A stretch of 64,000 bases of DNA, from NCBI RefSeq assembly GCF_002930645.1, contig NZ_PSNW01000008.1:1-64000 (forward strand), in the 5' to 3' direction. Source of the stretch: Solimonas fluminis. Its GTDB lineage: Bacteria > Pseudomonadota > Gammaproteobacteria > Nevskiales > Nevskiaceae. The position numbers and the translations under genes were made by a program. How positions within the stretch are numbered: the first letter of the stretch is position 1; each line of letters begins with the position of its first letter. This document shows positions 57,058 through 64,000 of the stretch, piece by piece. Below the pieces are notes generated by a model, which saw only the letters and a program-made list of their open reading frames with translations, made no database searches and was not told the DNA's origin.

Positions 57058-58377
57058 TTACCCTTGGCACGCCGCGCCTCCGGAAACCTTGTTCAATTTG
57101 ACCTTGTACGTTAGCGGTGAATTGGGTGGGATGCGGGGAAGCGCGCCCCGTGACCCGAAGGCCAGTGCGGCGGGGATGCGGGCTTCATAGCTGCCACCTT
57201 CGCGCATTTTCTGGAGGGCTGAGACCCAGCCGCGCAATTGGTGTCCGGCTAGGCGTGAATTCGCGGCATCGACGGTTTCAACAACTGACCCATCATCGAG
57301 CACCAGGGTGTAGGAAACATTGACGGTGCTGGTTGGCGTTGGCGCGCACCCTGTGCCTGGTTCCAGCGTCGTCACCTGGACTGCATCTTCGTCTCGGGGT
57401 GCCGCAGGTGATCCGGCGATAACGGGTGCGGCCTGGGGCTGCGCCGGTGCCGCCGCGCCGCCCTGCTCAGCGTAGGACTCGCAGTAGGTTGGGAGGGAGT
57501 TCGCAGCGGCCAAGTCGCTGAACTCCGCTCGCGTCTTGAGGGTGCATAGACGCTTTCCACGGAATGTGGCGAATTCGATCTTTCTGGGCATCTTGAAGAC
57601 GGCGCCAGTGACTAGTTGCGCCTCAGTTTGGGTGATTTTGTACATGGCTGCGCCCTGGGGGGCGGCCTCGACCTTGCCACCTACGGCACGCCCCAGTTGG
57701 ACAACTACGTCATCGTAGACGCAGCACGGATTCACTATCGCTTTATCGACAAGGTTGAAGGTCAGGTCCTTGATGTTCGCCGACCAAGTCGCACTTGAGG
57801 TGTTCTTGAGGGAGACATAAACCCCATTTCTCGGGTGCGCCGCGACGGCGATGATGGTGCCGCCGAACTGGCCGGCGAAGAATTGTTCTTCGGGCTGTTC
57901 CCCGAGCATTTTCTCTACGTTGGCGACCGACAGATATCCCCCCTCTTTGAAGCACTCCTCCGCCACGTCAAAGGGAGCCCCGTCGGCTGTCTTCGCACCA
58001 AAAGTGGCGAGTACGGCGGCCTCCATGTCCCGGGTGGTTAGTTTCGGCCACCGGGCCTTGTTGCCGTCCATGTCCTTCCAGAGTGCATCCAGCACATGGC
58101 CGGGCATGTAGCCTTGCTTGCGGCCGCGCGCGGCCTCCTGAGCAACGGCAATCATCTGCACGCATCGCTGCCGGTTATTTTCTTCATCCTGGGCCTTGAT
58201 TGTCGCGGCGCTGGGGGGCGATGCCGCGGCAAGCAGCGGGGGCATTGGAGCGCTCCCTGCGGCAGATTGAGGGGCTGGCGGGGGTGGCCGGGGCGAGCCC
58301 TCTATCAGGGTCAGCGCAAGCATGCCTATCCCAACAATCACCGCGCCCGCCGCGACGAATGTCCCTGTCTTCTTCAT
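57058..58377 (-). CDS. Exported protein with C-terminal FKBP-type peptidyl-prolyl isomerase domain
   Basis: The 439-residue protein has an N-terminal hydrophobic segment (about 7-25, anchor or signal), a Pro/Ala linker and an unrecognised middle domain with several cysteines (about 60-310). A C-terminal FKBP fold follows (about 345-432) with VSYTLVLDDGSVVE, GWVSALQKMREGG, IPAALAFGSRG and IPPNSPLTYKVKL. Aromatic active-site residues are partly replaced, so isomerase activity is uncertain. It is presumably periplasmic. It follows a small BamE-like gene on the same strand. FKBP proteins are unusual cargo for such elements. Confidence 0.75.
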   Translation of the reverse strand: MKKTGTFVAAGAVIVGIGMLALTLIEGSPRPPPPAPQSAAGSAPMPPLLAAASPPSAATIKAQDEENNRQRCVQMIAVAQEAARGRKQGYMPGHVLDALWKDMDGNKARWPKLTTRDMEAAVLATFGAKTADGAPFDVAEECFKEGGYLSVANVEKMLGEQPEEQFFAGQFGGTIIAVAAHPRNGVYVSLKNTSSATWSANIKDLTFNLVDKAIVNPCCVYDDVVVQLGRAVGGKVEAAPQGAAMYKITQTEAQLVTGAVFKMPRKIEFATFRGKRLCTLKTRAEFSDLAAANSLPTYCESYAEQGGAAAPAQPQAAPVIAGSPAAPRDEDAVQVTTLEPGTGCAPTPTSTVNVSYTLVLDDGSVVETVDAANSRLAGHQLRGWVSALQKMREGGSYEARIPAALAFGSRGALPRIPPNSPLTYKVKLNKVSGGAACQG

Positions 58378-58474
58378 TTACTACCCCCGGAGATGTGAAT
58401 GGCGCGGGCGCCTGCTGCGCAGAGCGTCCGCAGGCCGTAGTAGACAGAGCCGACGGCGTGACCCGGCCCCCGCG

Positions 58475-58807
58475 CTAGTCGGAAAAGAGAACGTCGGAAA
58501 CCCGGATGCCCTCAAACACGACTCGGGCAGTTTCCGCCTTTCCCGTAATGGGGTTGTAGGTGCGGCCCATATACCTCCAGTAGTCCGTGCCGGACACGGT
58601 AGTAGTGGCGTCAGGCCTTCCGGCGATAGACAGGACCTCTTCATAGGTCTTGCCGATCAGCGGGGCAGCGAATTCATCACGAGTGACAGTGGGCTGGGTA
58701 TGGCCGGCGTTGTTGCCTTTGATGTTGACGCCAATGAGCAGGCCAATCCCTAGGAAGATCGCGCACAGCACCATGACAGCCCAGACGTTAATTCCTGTCG
58801 CCTGCAT
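58475..58807 (-). CDS. Small membrane-anchored protein with SmpA/BamE-like domain
   Basis: The 110-residue product has one N-terminal membrane helix (about 9-28). A soluble domain follows with the SmpA/BamE-like opening PLIGKTYEEVLSIAGRPDAT, then WRYMGRTYN and a VFEGIRVSDVLF strand. Such small domains act as protein-protein modules in the envelope. AAGGAG precedes the ATG at 58807 at eight bases. It is the first gene of a reverse-strand pair with the FKBP protein and divergent from the XRE regulator. Confidence 0.6.
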   Translation of the reverse strand: MQATGINVWAVMVLCAIFLGIGLLIGVNIKGNNAGHTQPTVTRDEFAAPLIGKTYEEVLSIAGRPDATTTVSGTDYWRYMGRTYNPITGKAETARVVFEGIRVSDVLFSD

Positions 58808-58872
58808 CCGAATATCTCCTTAGGCCCGGCAAGCTGAAAACTCCTAGTGCATATGATACTCATAGCCCGTGG

Positions 58873-58883
58873 TTCCTTAGGAA
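58873..58883. promoter_or_regulatory. Putative XRE operator palindrome
   Basis: TTCCTTAGGAA is a palindrome with 5-bp arms, and TTCCTATGG follows at 58889 as a half-site. Both lie in the divergent spacer between the BamE-like gene and the XRE gene, where an autoregulator would bind. Confidence 0.45.
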
Positions 58884-58904
58884 GCAAATTCCTATGGTCT
58901 GGGC

Positions 58905-59159
58905 ATGCAGAAGCGGCCCGACCTCATTGCTCTTGGACGAAAAATCCGCGCCGTCCGCGAGGACAAGGGGTTTTCCCAGGAAGGGTTTTCGGTTGAGGTC
59001 GGTCTTGACCGTGCCTACTACGGTGGGATTGAAAGGGGCGAGCGCAATGTTGCTGCGGTCAATCTCATGAAGATGGCACAGGCCCTTCAGGTGGAAGTTG
59101 GGGAGTTGTTCCCCGCGCTTGATGAGCTGGCCGCCCTTTCCAAGCGACGGACCAAGTAA
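58905..59159 (+). CDS. XRE-family transcriptional regulator
   Basis: The 84-residue protein is a single Cro/C1-type helix-turn-helix: LGRKIRAVREDKGFSQEGFS, VGLDRAYYGGIERGERNVAA, LMKMAQALQVEVGELF. It lacks a sensing domain. It may repress the divergent BamE-like/FKBP pair or its own gene. The ATG at 58905 has no strong ribosome site. Confidence 0.88.
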   Translation: MQKRPDLIALGRKIRAVREDKGFSQEGFSVEVGLDRAYYGGIERGERNVAAVNLMKMAQALQVEVGELFPALDELAALSKRRTK

Positions 59160-59230
59160 CGCCCGTTTGCGCTAACAGTGCCGACACGCTGATTTTTACC
59201 CTCAAGACGGGTTGGATCGGACTCGGCGGA

Positions 59231-59314
59231 GTTTTGCCGAGAAAATCTGAGAGGTTTTGCCGGAATTAGGCATTACTCTAACTCGTTGTAATGCAGATGA
59301 TTTCTGTTTTGCCG
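59231..59314. repeat. Three direct GTTTTGCCG repeats
   Basis: GTTTTGCCG occurs at 59231, 59254 and 59306 in the 250-base spacer upstream of the STAS-like gene. The first two are 23 bases apart. They may be protein-binding sites. Confidence 0.45.
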
Positions 59315-59375
59315 GCGTTATCTCGCCACGTAACTTTCCCCTGAATACCTCTGGACAGCGCAGATCAAGGGGCGT

Positions 59376-59400
59376 AATCTCACTTCATTCACGTGAGATT
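59376..59400. promoter_or_regulatory. Inverted repeat before the STAS-like gene
   Basis: AATCTCAC and GTGAGATT are perfect 8-bp arms separated by nine bases, ending 10 bases before the ATG at 59411. It could be an operator, possibly for the gene's own winged-helix product. Confidence 0.55.
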
Positions 59401-59410
59401 GGTTAGTGTC

Positions 59411-59989
59411 ATGAAGTTATCCATTCATCAACTGGTAGGCGGTAAGGAGGTCTTGGCGGGTGCAGGGCCGGGCGCCGCTCTGCTTGCGCAACTCGTGGCT
59501 GTACGTCCTGAAGTTGCGGGGCCAGTGGTGATGCACTTGGACTTCAGCGGCATCGATGTAGCTACGTCGAGCTACCTTAGAGAAAGCGTGCTTGCGTTTC
59601 GAGACTACTGCCGGATGGGGTCATCCGAGGTGTACCCCGTTTGCGCCAACCTCTCCAGCGATATCGAAGAGGAACTCAAGGTGCTTTTGGCCCAGCGCGG
59701 CGATGCCCTGGCTGCATGTGATTTAGGGCCGGAAGGGCTGGCGGAAAATGCGCGGGTTATCGGAGTCCTGGAAGAGAAGCAGAGAGAAGCGCTGCAACTG
59801 GTCATCAATGCTGGGGCTGCAGACGCCCCCACGCTTGCCCGCCAGCAGGGAGCGGACGTGAAAGTGGGTACCACGGCTTGGAATAACAGACTGACGGCAC
59901 TCGCTCGCAAGTCACTGCTGGTTTGCCGCCCGGCTGGGCGTTCAATGCAGTTCAGTCCTGTGCTGAGAGGTATGTCATATGGGCCTTGA
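59411..59989 (+). CDS. STAS-like protein with C-terminal winged helix
   Basis: The 192-residue protein has a STAS-like (DUF4325-type) domain at about 38-100, recognised by MHLDFSGIDVATSSYLRESV. A predicted winged helix spans about 120-185 (EKQREALQLVINAG, AWNNRLTALARKSLLV, GRSMQFSPVL). STAS domains pair with GHKL ATPases in anti-sigma/anti-anti-sigma switches, and a GHKL ATPase gene lies at 61460-62251. I chose ATG 59411; a GTG at 59393 would place the start inside the inverted repeat. It overlaps the next gene by 11 bases. Confidence 0.6.
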   Translation: MKLSIHQLVGGKEVLAGAGPGAALLAQLVAVRPEVAGPVVMHLDFSGIDVATSSYLRESVLAFRDYCRMGSSEVYPVCANLSSDIEEELKVLLAQRGDALAACDLGPEGLAENARVIGVLEEKQREALQLVINAGAADAPTLARQQGADVKVGTTAWNNRLTALARKSLLVCRPAGRSMQFSPVLRGMSYGP

Positions 59990-60329
59990 TTTCATTCGGA
60001 AGCGCGCGGGTAGTTTCAAGAAGGCCTGGCTGCGGGGAAGCGAGGAGCTCGCCAGGAACGACCTGCTCACGCGCCACCCGGAATGCCAGTCGCGCACGGT
60101 TGTCGCTGACCTGGGCGATGAATGTGGCGCCTCAGTAGGCCAGCGTGTTGTCCTGGAGGCCGCCGGCGGCAGGTTGCTGCTGTACCGCGGTCACGCGCGA
60201 ATCGGCGCAATCGCGCGGCCGCCAGCGGACTTGGCGTCGGCGATCGCGAGCAACGGCGGCGTAGCTCTCGGTGAAATCACCCAACTCAACCACTTCAGCG
60301 GGACGGCGGACGTATGCGTCTTAAGGTAG
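59979..60329 (+). CDS. Unknown 116-residue protein of the STAS operon
   Basis: The product has a basic, helical start (MGLDFIRKRAGSFKKAWLRG), two cysteines near 36 and 49, and a beta-rich centre (RVVLEAAGGRLLLYRGHARI). No family is recognised. It overlaps both neighbours (11 and 16 bases), indicating tight translational coupling with the STAS-like and cysteine-rich genes. Confidence 0.55.
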   Translation: MGLDFIRKRAGSFKKAWLRGSEELARNDLLTRHPECQSRTVVADLGDECGASVGQRVVLEAAGGRLLLYRGHARIGAIARPPADLASAIASNGGVALGEITQLNHFSGTADVCVLR

Positions 60330-61453
60330 TAAACCGGCAGCTTCCTGACTCCGAGCCGAGTTCGCCGCGGCGAGAGCGCCGCCTTTGGCATGTAGCGAAT
60401 GAGGGAATGATGCCGATGGGCTGCGGGGCCTGCCCGGATAGCTCTCTGTGTGGCGGCTTGCAGATCAACGACAAAATCTTCGATTGCGGAAGTTTCTGCC
60501 GGTGCCCTGATCCCGCTGCATGCGACACGGTATGTAGAGCTCGACCGGAGCACTATGTTGCGCGCCGTAGCGAGGTCTTTGGATTCGACTTGGCGAATGT
60601 GCCCCGCTGTGAGGCTGTAGCGTCCATCAAGGCCCCCAGCTACATCCCCATGCTCATGCATGGGTCTCGTAGATCAACCCCGCTTAAGCTGGATGCGGTG
60701 GCCGTTCCCCTTGCTGAACTGCTGGACAGGCGGAGCGGGGCGCACCGCTTCGGCAGCCGTGCGGAGCTATATGATCATTTCATGCTCGATGATCTTACCG
60801 CCGTGATTGCTTCGGGCACGGATGAGGACAAAAGCATCGAGCGCGTTTGGGGGCTGAAAGACCCTGCGGCTTTCGCGAAAACCCTCATGAATATGGGGGT
60901 ATCGGCTGTCACGTCACCCAACTTCAGCTTGTTCAACGATGTCCCGCGTTGGGACAACCTCTACAACATGAAGAGGATCGCTCTCTGCTGGCAGCAATTT
61001 CAAAGTGCCGGCTTGCATTCACTACTTCACGTGAACGCACGGACCGATCAGGATTGGAATCGCTGGATCGAATTCATCGAGGCGCGCCCAGAAATCTCTG
61101 GCGTGGCATTTGAATTCGGCACGGGTGCAGGGGCACAGTCTAGGGAAGGCTGGCACCGCGACCAGCTTTGCCGCCTGGCGCAGTCCATTTCCAGGCCATT
61201 AGAACTTTACGTGCGCGGCGGGCTTCAAGTGCTGGGCGAGCTTAGGACCGCGTTTGGTAACGCCAATATTAAGATGATCGACAGCCGCCCCTTCATGAAA
61301 GCAATGCACCGCCAGGCGGGGGAAATCGCGGCAAGCGGTAAGTTGGAGTGGACGCCGGCGCCAACGGCCTTCGGCCAGGAACTTGACGACCTGCTGGCGT
61401 TGAATATCTTCCAGTGCCGGCTTGACGTGCTCCAAGGCACGCGCAGGAAGTAA
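60314..61453 (+). CDS. Unknown cysteine-rich protein, third gene of the STAS operon
   Basis: The 379-residue protein has eight cysteines between residues 37 and 74 (CGACPDSSLC, then DCGSFCRCPDPAACDTVC), a spacing that could hold an Fe-S cluster or zinc. The rest alternates helices and strands like a barrel enzyme (VSAVTSPNFSLFNDVP, LHSLLHVNARTDQDWNRW, GVAFEFGTG, LELYVRGGLQVLG). No known family could be named. It starts 16 bases inside the previous gene and ends six bases before the convergent GHKL ATPase gene, with no terminator between them. Confidence 0.55.
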   Translation: MRLKVVNRQLPDSEPSSPRRERRLWHVANEGMMPMGCGACPDSSLCGGLQINDKIFDCGSFCRCPDPAACDTVCRARPEHYVARRSEVFGFDLANVPRCEAVASIKAPSYIPMLMHGSRRSTPLKLDAVAVPLAELLDRRSGAHRFGSRAELYDHFMLDDLTAVIASGTDEDKSIERVWGLKDPAAFAKTLMNMGVSAVTSPNFSLFNDVPRWDNLYNMKRIALCWQQFQSAGLHSLLHVNARTDQDWNRWIEFIEARPEISGVAFEFGTGAGAQSREGWHRDQLCRLAQSISRPLELYVRGGLQVLGELRTAFGNANIKMIDSRPFMKAMHRQAGEIAASGKLEWTPAPTAFGQELDDLLALNIFQCRLDVLQGTRRK

Positions 61454-61459
61454 GGCTCG

Positions 61460-62251
61460 TTACCCGGGGTTCCTGCAAGTTATCGAAGTGACGAATCCAG
61501 GCAGGTTCGCCCGCTGTTGTACCCTCGCCATGGCTAAGTCCGGGCTCTGCCCATCGATTACCAGGACGTGGTCCCCACTCCTGAAACGCAGCATGCCCAT
61601 CAAGTTGGCAAGGCCCACGAAGATGGGCCGGAATCCGCAGCCGCGTTGGGCGGAGCGCCCATATCGCGATACGCCGTCTTGGAGAGCAAACTGAAGTGCA
61701 TCTCCAGCATCCTTTAGGTCGGCGTAGTCGGGGCAGCTTTTAAGGCTATTTAAAATGCCAACGCCTGCATCGGCCACCACAAACTCGAACTCGTTGTTGC
61801 CTGCACGGTACCCTACGTAGCCGGTATCGACCGCTTGGCTGTGCAGATGAATGTTGTCTTCCAACTCGCCTATTGCACCTACCAGTTGCTGCGCCACCCT
61901 TTTGTGTATACCGGCCTTTTCTGCGGCTCGCTGTGCCCAAACAAGAAACTCAGTCCATTTTAGGTCGGCAGAGGGATCAGTGCGAGGCGTAACGAAGTAT
62001 GCCCCCACTTGGTCCGTGATCAATTTCCCCCGTGCATGCTTCTCAAAAAAAGGGGCTGCCGCTGTCCTCGCGGGGCACGGGGCAATGGAATCCAGGGTGG
62101 GTAAACTCGCTACGCCACCGGTCTTCATCAGCGCCAACTCCACTAGCGGCCCTAGTTCATTTGCCTCAAAGCGCATGCTACGAAGATCAACAGCCCGGCC
62201 CTTTGATAGGGCAAGTGCTAGATCATCAAGCAAGCTGAAATTTAGCAGCAT
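61460..62251 (-). CDS. GHKL-fold (histidine kinase-like) ATPase protein
   Basis: The 263-residue protein has Bergerat-fold ATP-binding motifs: N box ELEDNIHLHS (Glu129, Asn133), G1 VADAGVGILNSL (Asp161) and G2 SAQRGCGFRPIF. No phospho-acceptor histidine domain or receiver is seen. The N-terminal ~100 residues are unrecognised. It could be an RsbW/SpoIIAB-like kinase or a GHKL switch protein, with the convergent STAS-like protein as a possible partner. It starts 28 bases after the 474-residue gene on the same strand. Confidence 0.7.
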   Translation of the reverse strand: MLLNFSLLDDLALALSKGRAVDLRSMRFEANELGPLVELALMKTGGVASLPTLDSIAPCPARTAAAPFFEKHARGKLITDQVGAYFVTPRTDPSADLKWTEFLVWAQRAAEKAGIHKRVAQQLVGAIGELEDNIHLHSQAVDTGYVGYRAGNNEFEFVVADAGVGILNSLKSCPDYADLKDAGDALQFALQDGVSRYGRSAQRGCGFRPIFVGLANLMGMLRFRSGDHVLVIDGQSPDLAMARVQQRANLPGFVTSITCRNPG

Positions 62252-62278
62252 GCGGTGCGTTATCGAGAAGAGCGGCCT

Positions 62279-63703
62279 CTAGTCAAGGAGGCGCTTTTGC
62301 TCCTTGCTGCTGGAGCTCGTCTTCTTTTTGCTTGAACTGGAAGCGCTCTCTTCAGCAACCGCGCGCACTCGCTCTGCTATGTGCGGCCATAGCAGATTCG
62401 CCAATGTCGCCGCGAGTGCATTGTCCACCGGCGGAGAGGTGGATGCTTTCGTGGCGGGCTTTTGATCATGTTCCACGGTGCGGGTGTCGCCTGCATCAGC
62501 CAAGGCGATAGATATGTTCACCCCAGGATATAGGGCTACCGTTCCAATGCGCTGCTGCTTGAGCTTTAGATGAACCAAAGGGTCCCGAAGTCCAGGATCC
62601 ACCAGCACCACAGCTTCGTCTACAGCAATGTCTGCCGCTGGGGGTTCGTCTAACCGCAAAGTACGAGTTAATTCTCTCGCTACTAGCCTTCCTAGTCCGT
62701 CGAATCCGGAAGTCCATGTCACCTGTTCGCCTATTCCGCCGATGGTATAGGCCCAAGCAAGAATTTCCGGCCACCGCCTAGCCTCTCTTTCGGCCAAGCT
62801 AAGGCTAGGCGCACCACCTGCGGCTACCGTCGAGAGATAACCAGCCGCTAGTGCAAGCAACATTCTTTGCGAAAGATTTTCCTCGCCATCCAATTGTTTG
62901 AGCAGCTTGTCGTAAATTCGGAGACGTCTTTCCGCTGTCAACTGATGAAGTATCGCGATTTCGTCAGCTTCCGGAAGCATCCCCATCAACGGCTGTGCGA
63001 ATTCCAACGCCTCAAATTCGCGGTTATTCGATCGGCCTCGTGCCAGGCCTCTTAAAGCATCAATGGCGCGGAAGGTTTCCGGGGATCGTGGTGAGCTGGA
63101 TTCTTGAGATAACGCCATCAGCACCTGCCATATAGGAGCAAGTGCTGAAATGAGCCGCTGACTTGCCGGCTCACGAGGACGTAGCAGCCTGTTCGCGGCG
63201 TCAAACCGCCCCAGAACATCCTCAATCGAAACTCTTCCCCATAGCGCTGCGGTACGCGCTACGGCAAAAGTTCTTGTGCCCAAGCAAGCGGGCAATTTCA
63301 ATGTGCGCAGAGGACGCTCGCCCAGCAGCAGCGCCTCTGCAATTACCAAGCCAGACCAAGCAGCCTCGAATCCCCCAAGATCGGCTTCGCGAGACGTAGG
63401 GGTGGTTTTTTGGAACTGCTCAACGGTTAAGTAGTGGCACCAAGATGTAAGGGGAGATAGCTCATTGCGCGTTTGAGCAAAGCGCCCGAACAGCCTTCGC
63501 AAATCCTCTTGTCGTGCCACTACCGCAAGAGGTTGTGCAACTTCTCGATGAGAATTTTCTCGCCAAAGGACGCCAGTCCTACCCGCGTCGATCCGAATGT
63601 TGGCTTCTCTTTTTATCCATTGAGAGCCTGGAATGGCATGACCGATGGTGACGTCGTTCAGTTCGTCATCATCGACAACTCGAAAGAGATACGTGTAATT
63701 CAT
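62279..63703 (-). CDS. Unknown 474-residue protein between helicase and GHKL ATPase
   Basis: No family is recognised. The protein is mainly helical and has a low-complexity Ser/Lys tail (SASSSSKKKTSSSSKEQKR). The region about 360-420 has beta strands (AADIAVDEAVVLVDPGLRDP, IGTVALYPGVNISIALADAG). The ATG at 63703 is three bases after the helicase stop, so translation is coupled. An adaptor or effector role in the same system is inferred only from position. Confidence 0.6.
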   Translation of the reverse strand: MNYTYLFRVVDDDELNDVTIGHAIPGSQWIKREANIRIDAGRTGVLWRENSHREVAQPLAVVARQEDLRRLFGRFAQTRNELSPLTSWCHYLTVEQFQKTTPTSREADLGGFEAAWSGLVIAEALLLGERPLRTLKLPACLGTRTFAVARTAALWGRVSIEDVLGRFDAANRLLRPREPASQRLISALAPIWQVLMALSQESSSPRSPETFRAIDALRGLARGRSNNREFEALEFAQPLMGMLPEADEIAILHQLTAERRLRIYDKLLKQLDGEENLSQRMLLALAAGYLSTVAAGGAPSLSLAEREARRWPEILAWAYTIGGIGEQVTWTSGFDGLGRLVARELTRTLRLDEPPAADIAVDEAVVLVDPGLRDPLVHLKLKQQRIGTVALYPGVNISIALADAGDTRTVEHDQKPATKASTSPPVDNALAATLANLLWPHIAERVRAVAEESASSSSKKKTSSSSKEQKRLLD

Positions 63704-63706
63704 TGG

Positions 63707-64000
63707 CTACCAGTCCGGCTTCGTTTTCTTTGAGTAGGATCCAGCGATTTCCTGCGGCACAACGCTTGTGAAGCGAATATCCAAACTGGTCTTTGCTCGG
63801 GTCACGACAGTGTAGTAATGCTCAGGAGTGTGGTACCTCATGAGGTCATCTGCAAAGAGCCAATGAACCGCGCGAAATTCAAGCCCCTTGCACCCCTGGA
63901 CAGTCACAATGTTAATGGGGCGATCCGCATCGAACTCAGGACTGTAGTAGTCGTCGTCCTCATCGGGGTCCCATGCGCGGATGACTTTAGATTTTCCTTG
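63707..64000 (-). CDS. Superfamily 1 helicase (UvrD/PcrA-like), C-terminal end
   Basis: The last 97 residues of a gene that enters from the right edge are seen. They contain motif V (VTVQGCKGLEFRAVHW) and motif VI (YYTVVTRAKTSLDI) of UvrD-type DNA helicases, where the arginine contacts ATP. The upstream residues (PDEDDDYYSPEFDADRPI) are an acidic insert. The Walker A part is outside the window. It leads the reverse-strand operon with the 474-residue protein and GHKL ATPase. Confidence 0.75.
   Translation of the reverse strand, partial: QGKSKVIRAWDPDEDDDYYSPEFDADRPINIVTVQGCKGLEFRAVHWLFADDLMRYHTPEHYYTVVTRAKTSLDIRFTSVVPQEIAGSYSKKTKPDW

Larger units (their letters stand above)
53245..64000. mobile_element. 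Integrative element at tRNA-Glu (left end; right end beyond the window)
   Basis: The segment starts at the 3' end of tRNA-Glu with a P4-type integrase, then AlpA-like and Rep-like genes, unknown genes and an XRE regulator. Base composition is visibly less GC-rich, especially past 61 kb, and most genes lack recognisable core relatives. No second copy of the tRNA-Glu 3' end is seen up to 64000, so the element is at least 10.7 kb and extends further. Confidence 0.8.

Noticed and set aside
53245-64000. Right attachment site within the window
   Set aside because: I saw no second copy of the tRNA-Glu 3' sequence up to the edge; the element must end further right.

Overview
The window is chromosomal DNA from a GC-rich gammaproteobacterium. 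Gene families and order (ccmABCDEFGHI, ruvCAB-ybgC-tolQRAB-pal-cpoB-queEC, tig-clpP-clpX, separate PqiA halves, AraC next to a PF10118 hydrolase, abundant acyl-CoA genes) would suit a Nevskiales/Solimonas-like bacterium. That placement is an inference from gene content, not a computed phylogeny.

Left part (1-11.8 kb): the start of an outer-membrane beta-barrel gene that leaves the window, a secreted Ig-like lipoprotein, a repeat-rich convergent spacer, and an OmpA-family protein with six calcium-binding type 3 repeats. Then come an overlapping operon (SnoaL-like, GNAT, nitrilase-like), a divergent acyl-CoA dehydrogenase / acyl-CoA synthetase pair with two matching palindromes next to the two start codons, and folD with an old-yellow-enzyme-type oxidoreductase. 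A 270-bp nested palindrome resembling a MITE separates folD from the ccm operon.

Central part (12.1-53.2 kb): the complete System I cytochrome c maturation operon in overlapping genes, a MaoC-type hydratase, galU, sucAB, an AraC regulator with a PF10118 protein, a PqiA-PqiA-PqiB-PqiC lipid transport operon, lpd, a YfaZ-like porin, yebC-ruvCAB-ybgC, the Tol-Pal system with cpoB, and queE-queC. These are followed by tRNA-Pro and tRNA-Lys, two secreted hydrolase lipoproteins (a PHP-type phosphoesterase and a sulfatase with an altered active-site motif), a Fur-box-preceded haem uptake set (hemP, hmuU, hmuV), tRNA-Leu, trigger factor, clpP, clpX, an NlpC/P60 hydrolase, and tRNA-Ala and tRNA-Glu. 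Nearly all of this is core-genome material.

Right part (53.2-64 kb): an integrative element begins just after tRNA-Glu with a P4-type tyrosine integrase. It carries an AlpA-like regulator, a small protein with HUH-endonuclease (rolling-circle Rep) motifs, several unknown genes, a protein ending in an FKBP domain, and an XRE regulator. It then carries two convergent gene sets that look like an uncharacterised system. On the + strand these are a STAS-like/winged-helix protein, a small unknown and an eight-cysteine protein. On the - strand they are a superfamily 1 helicase (cut by the window edge), a 474-aa unknown and a GHKL-fold ATPase. The right end of the element is outside the window. This last block is the best candidate for undescribed biology here.
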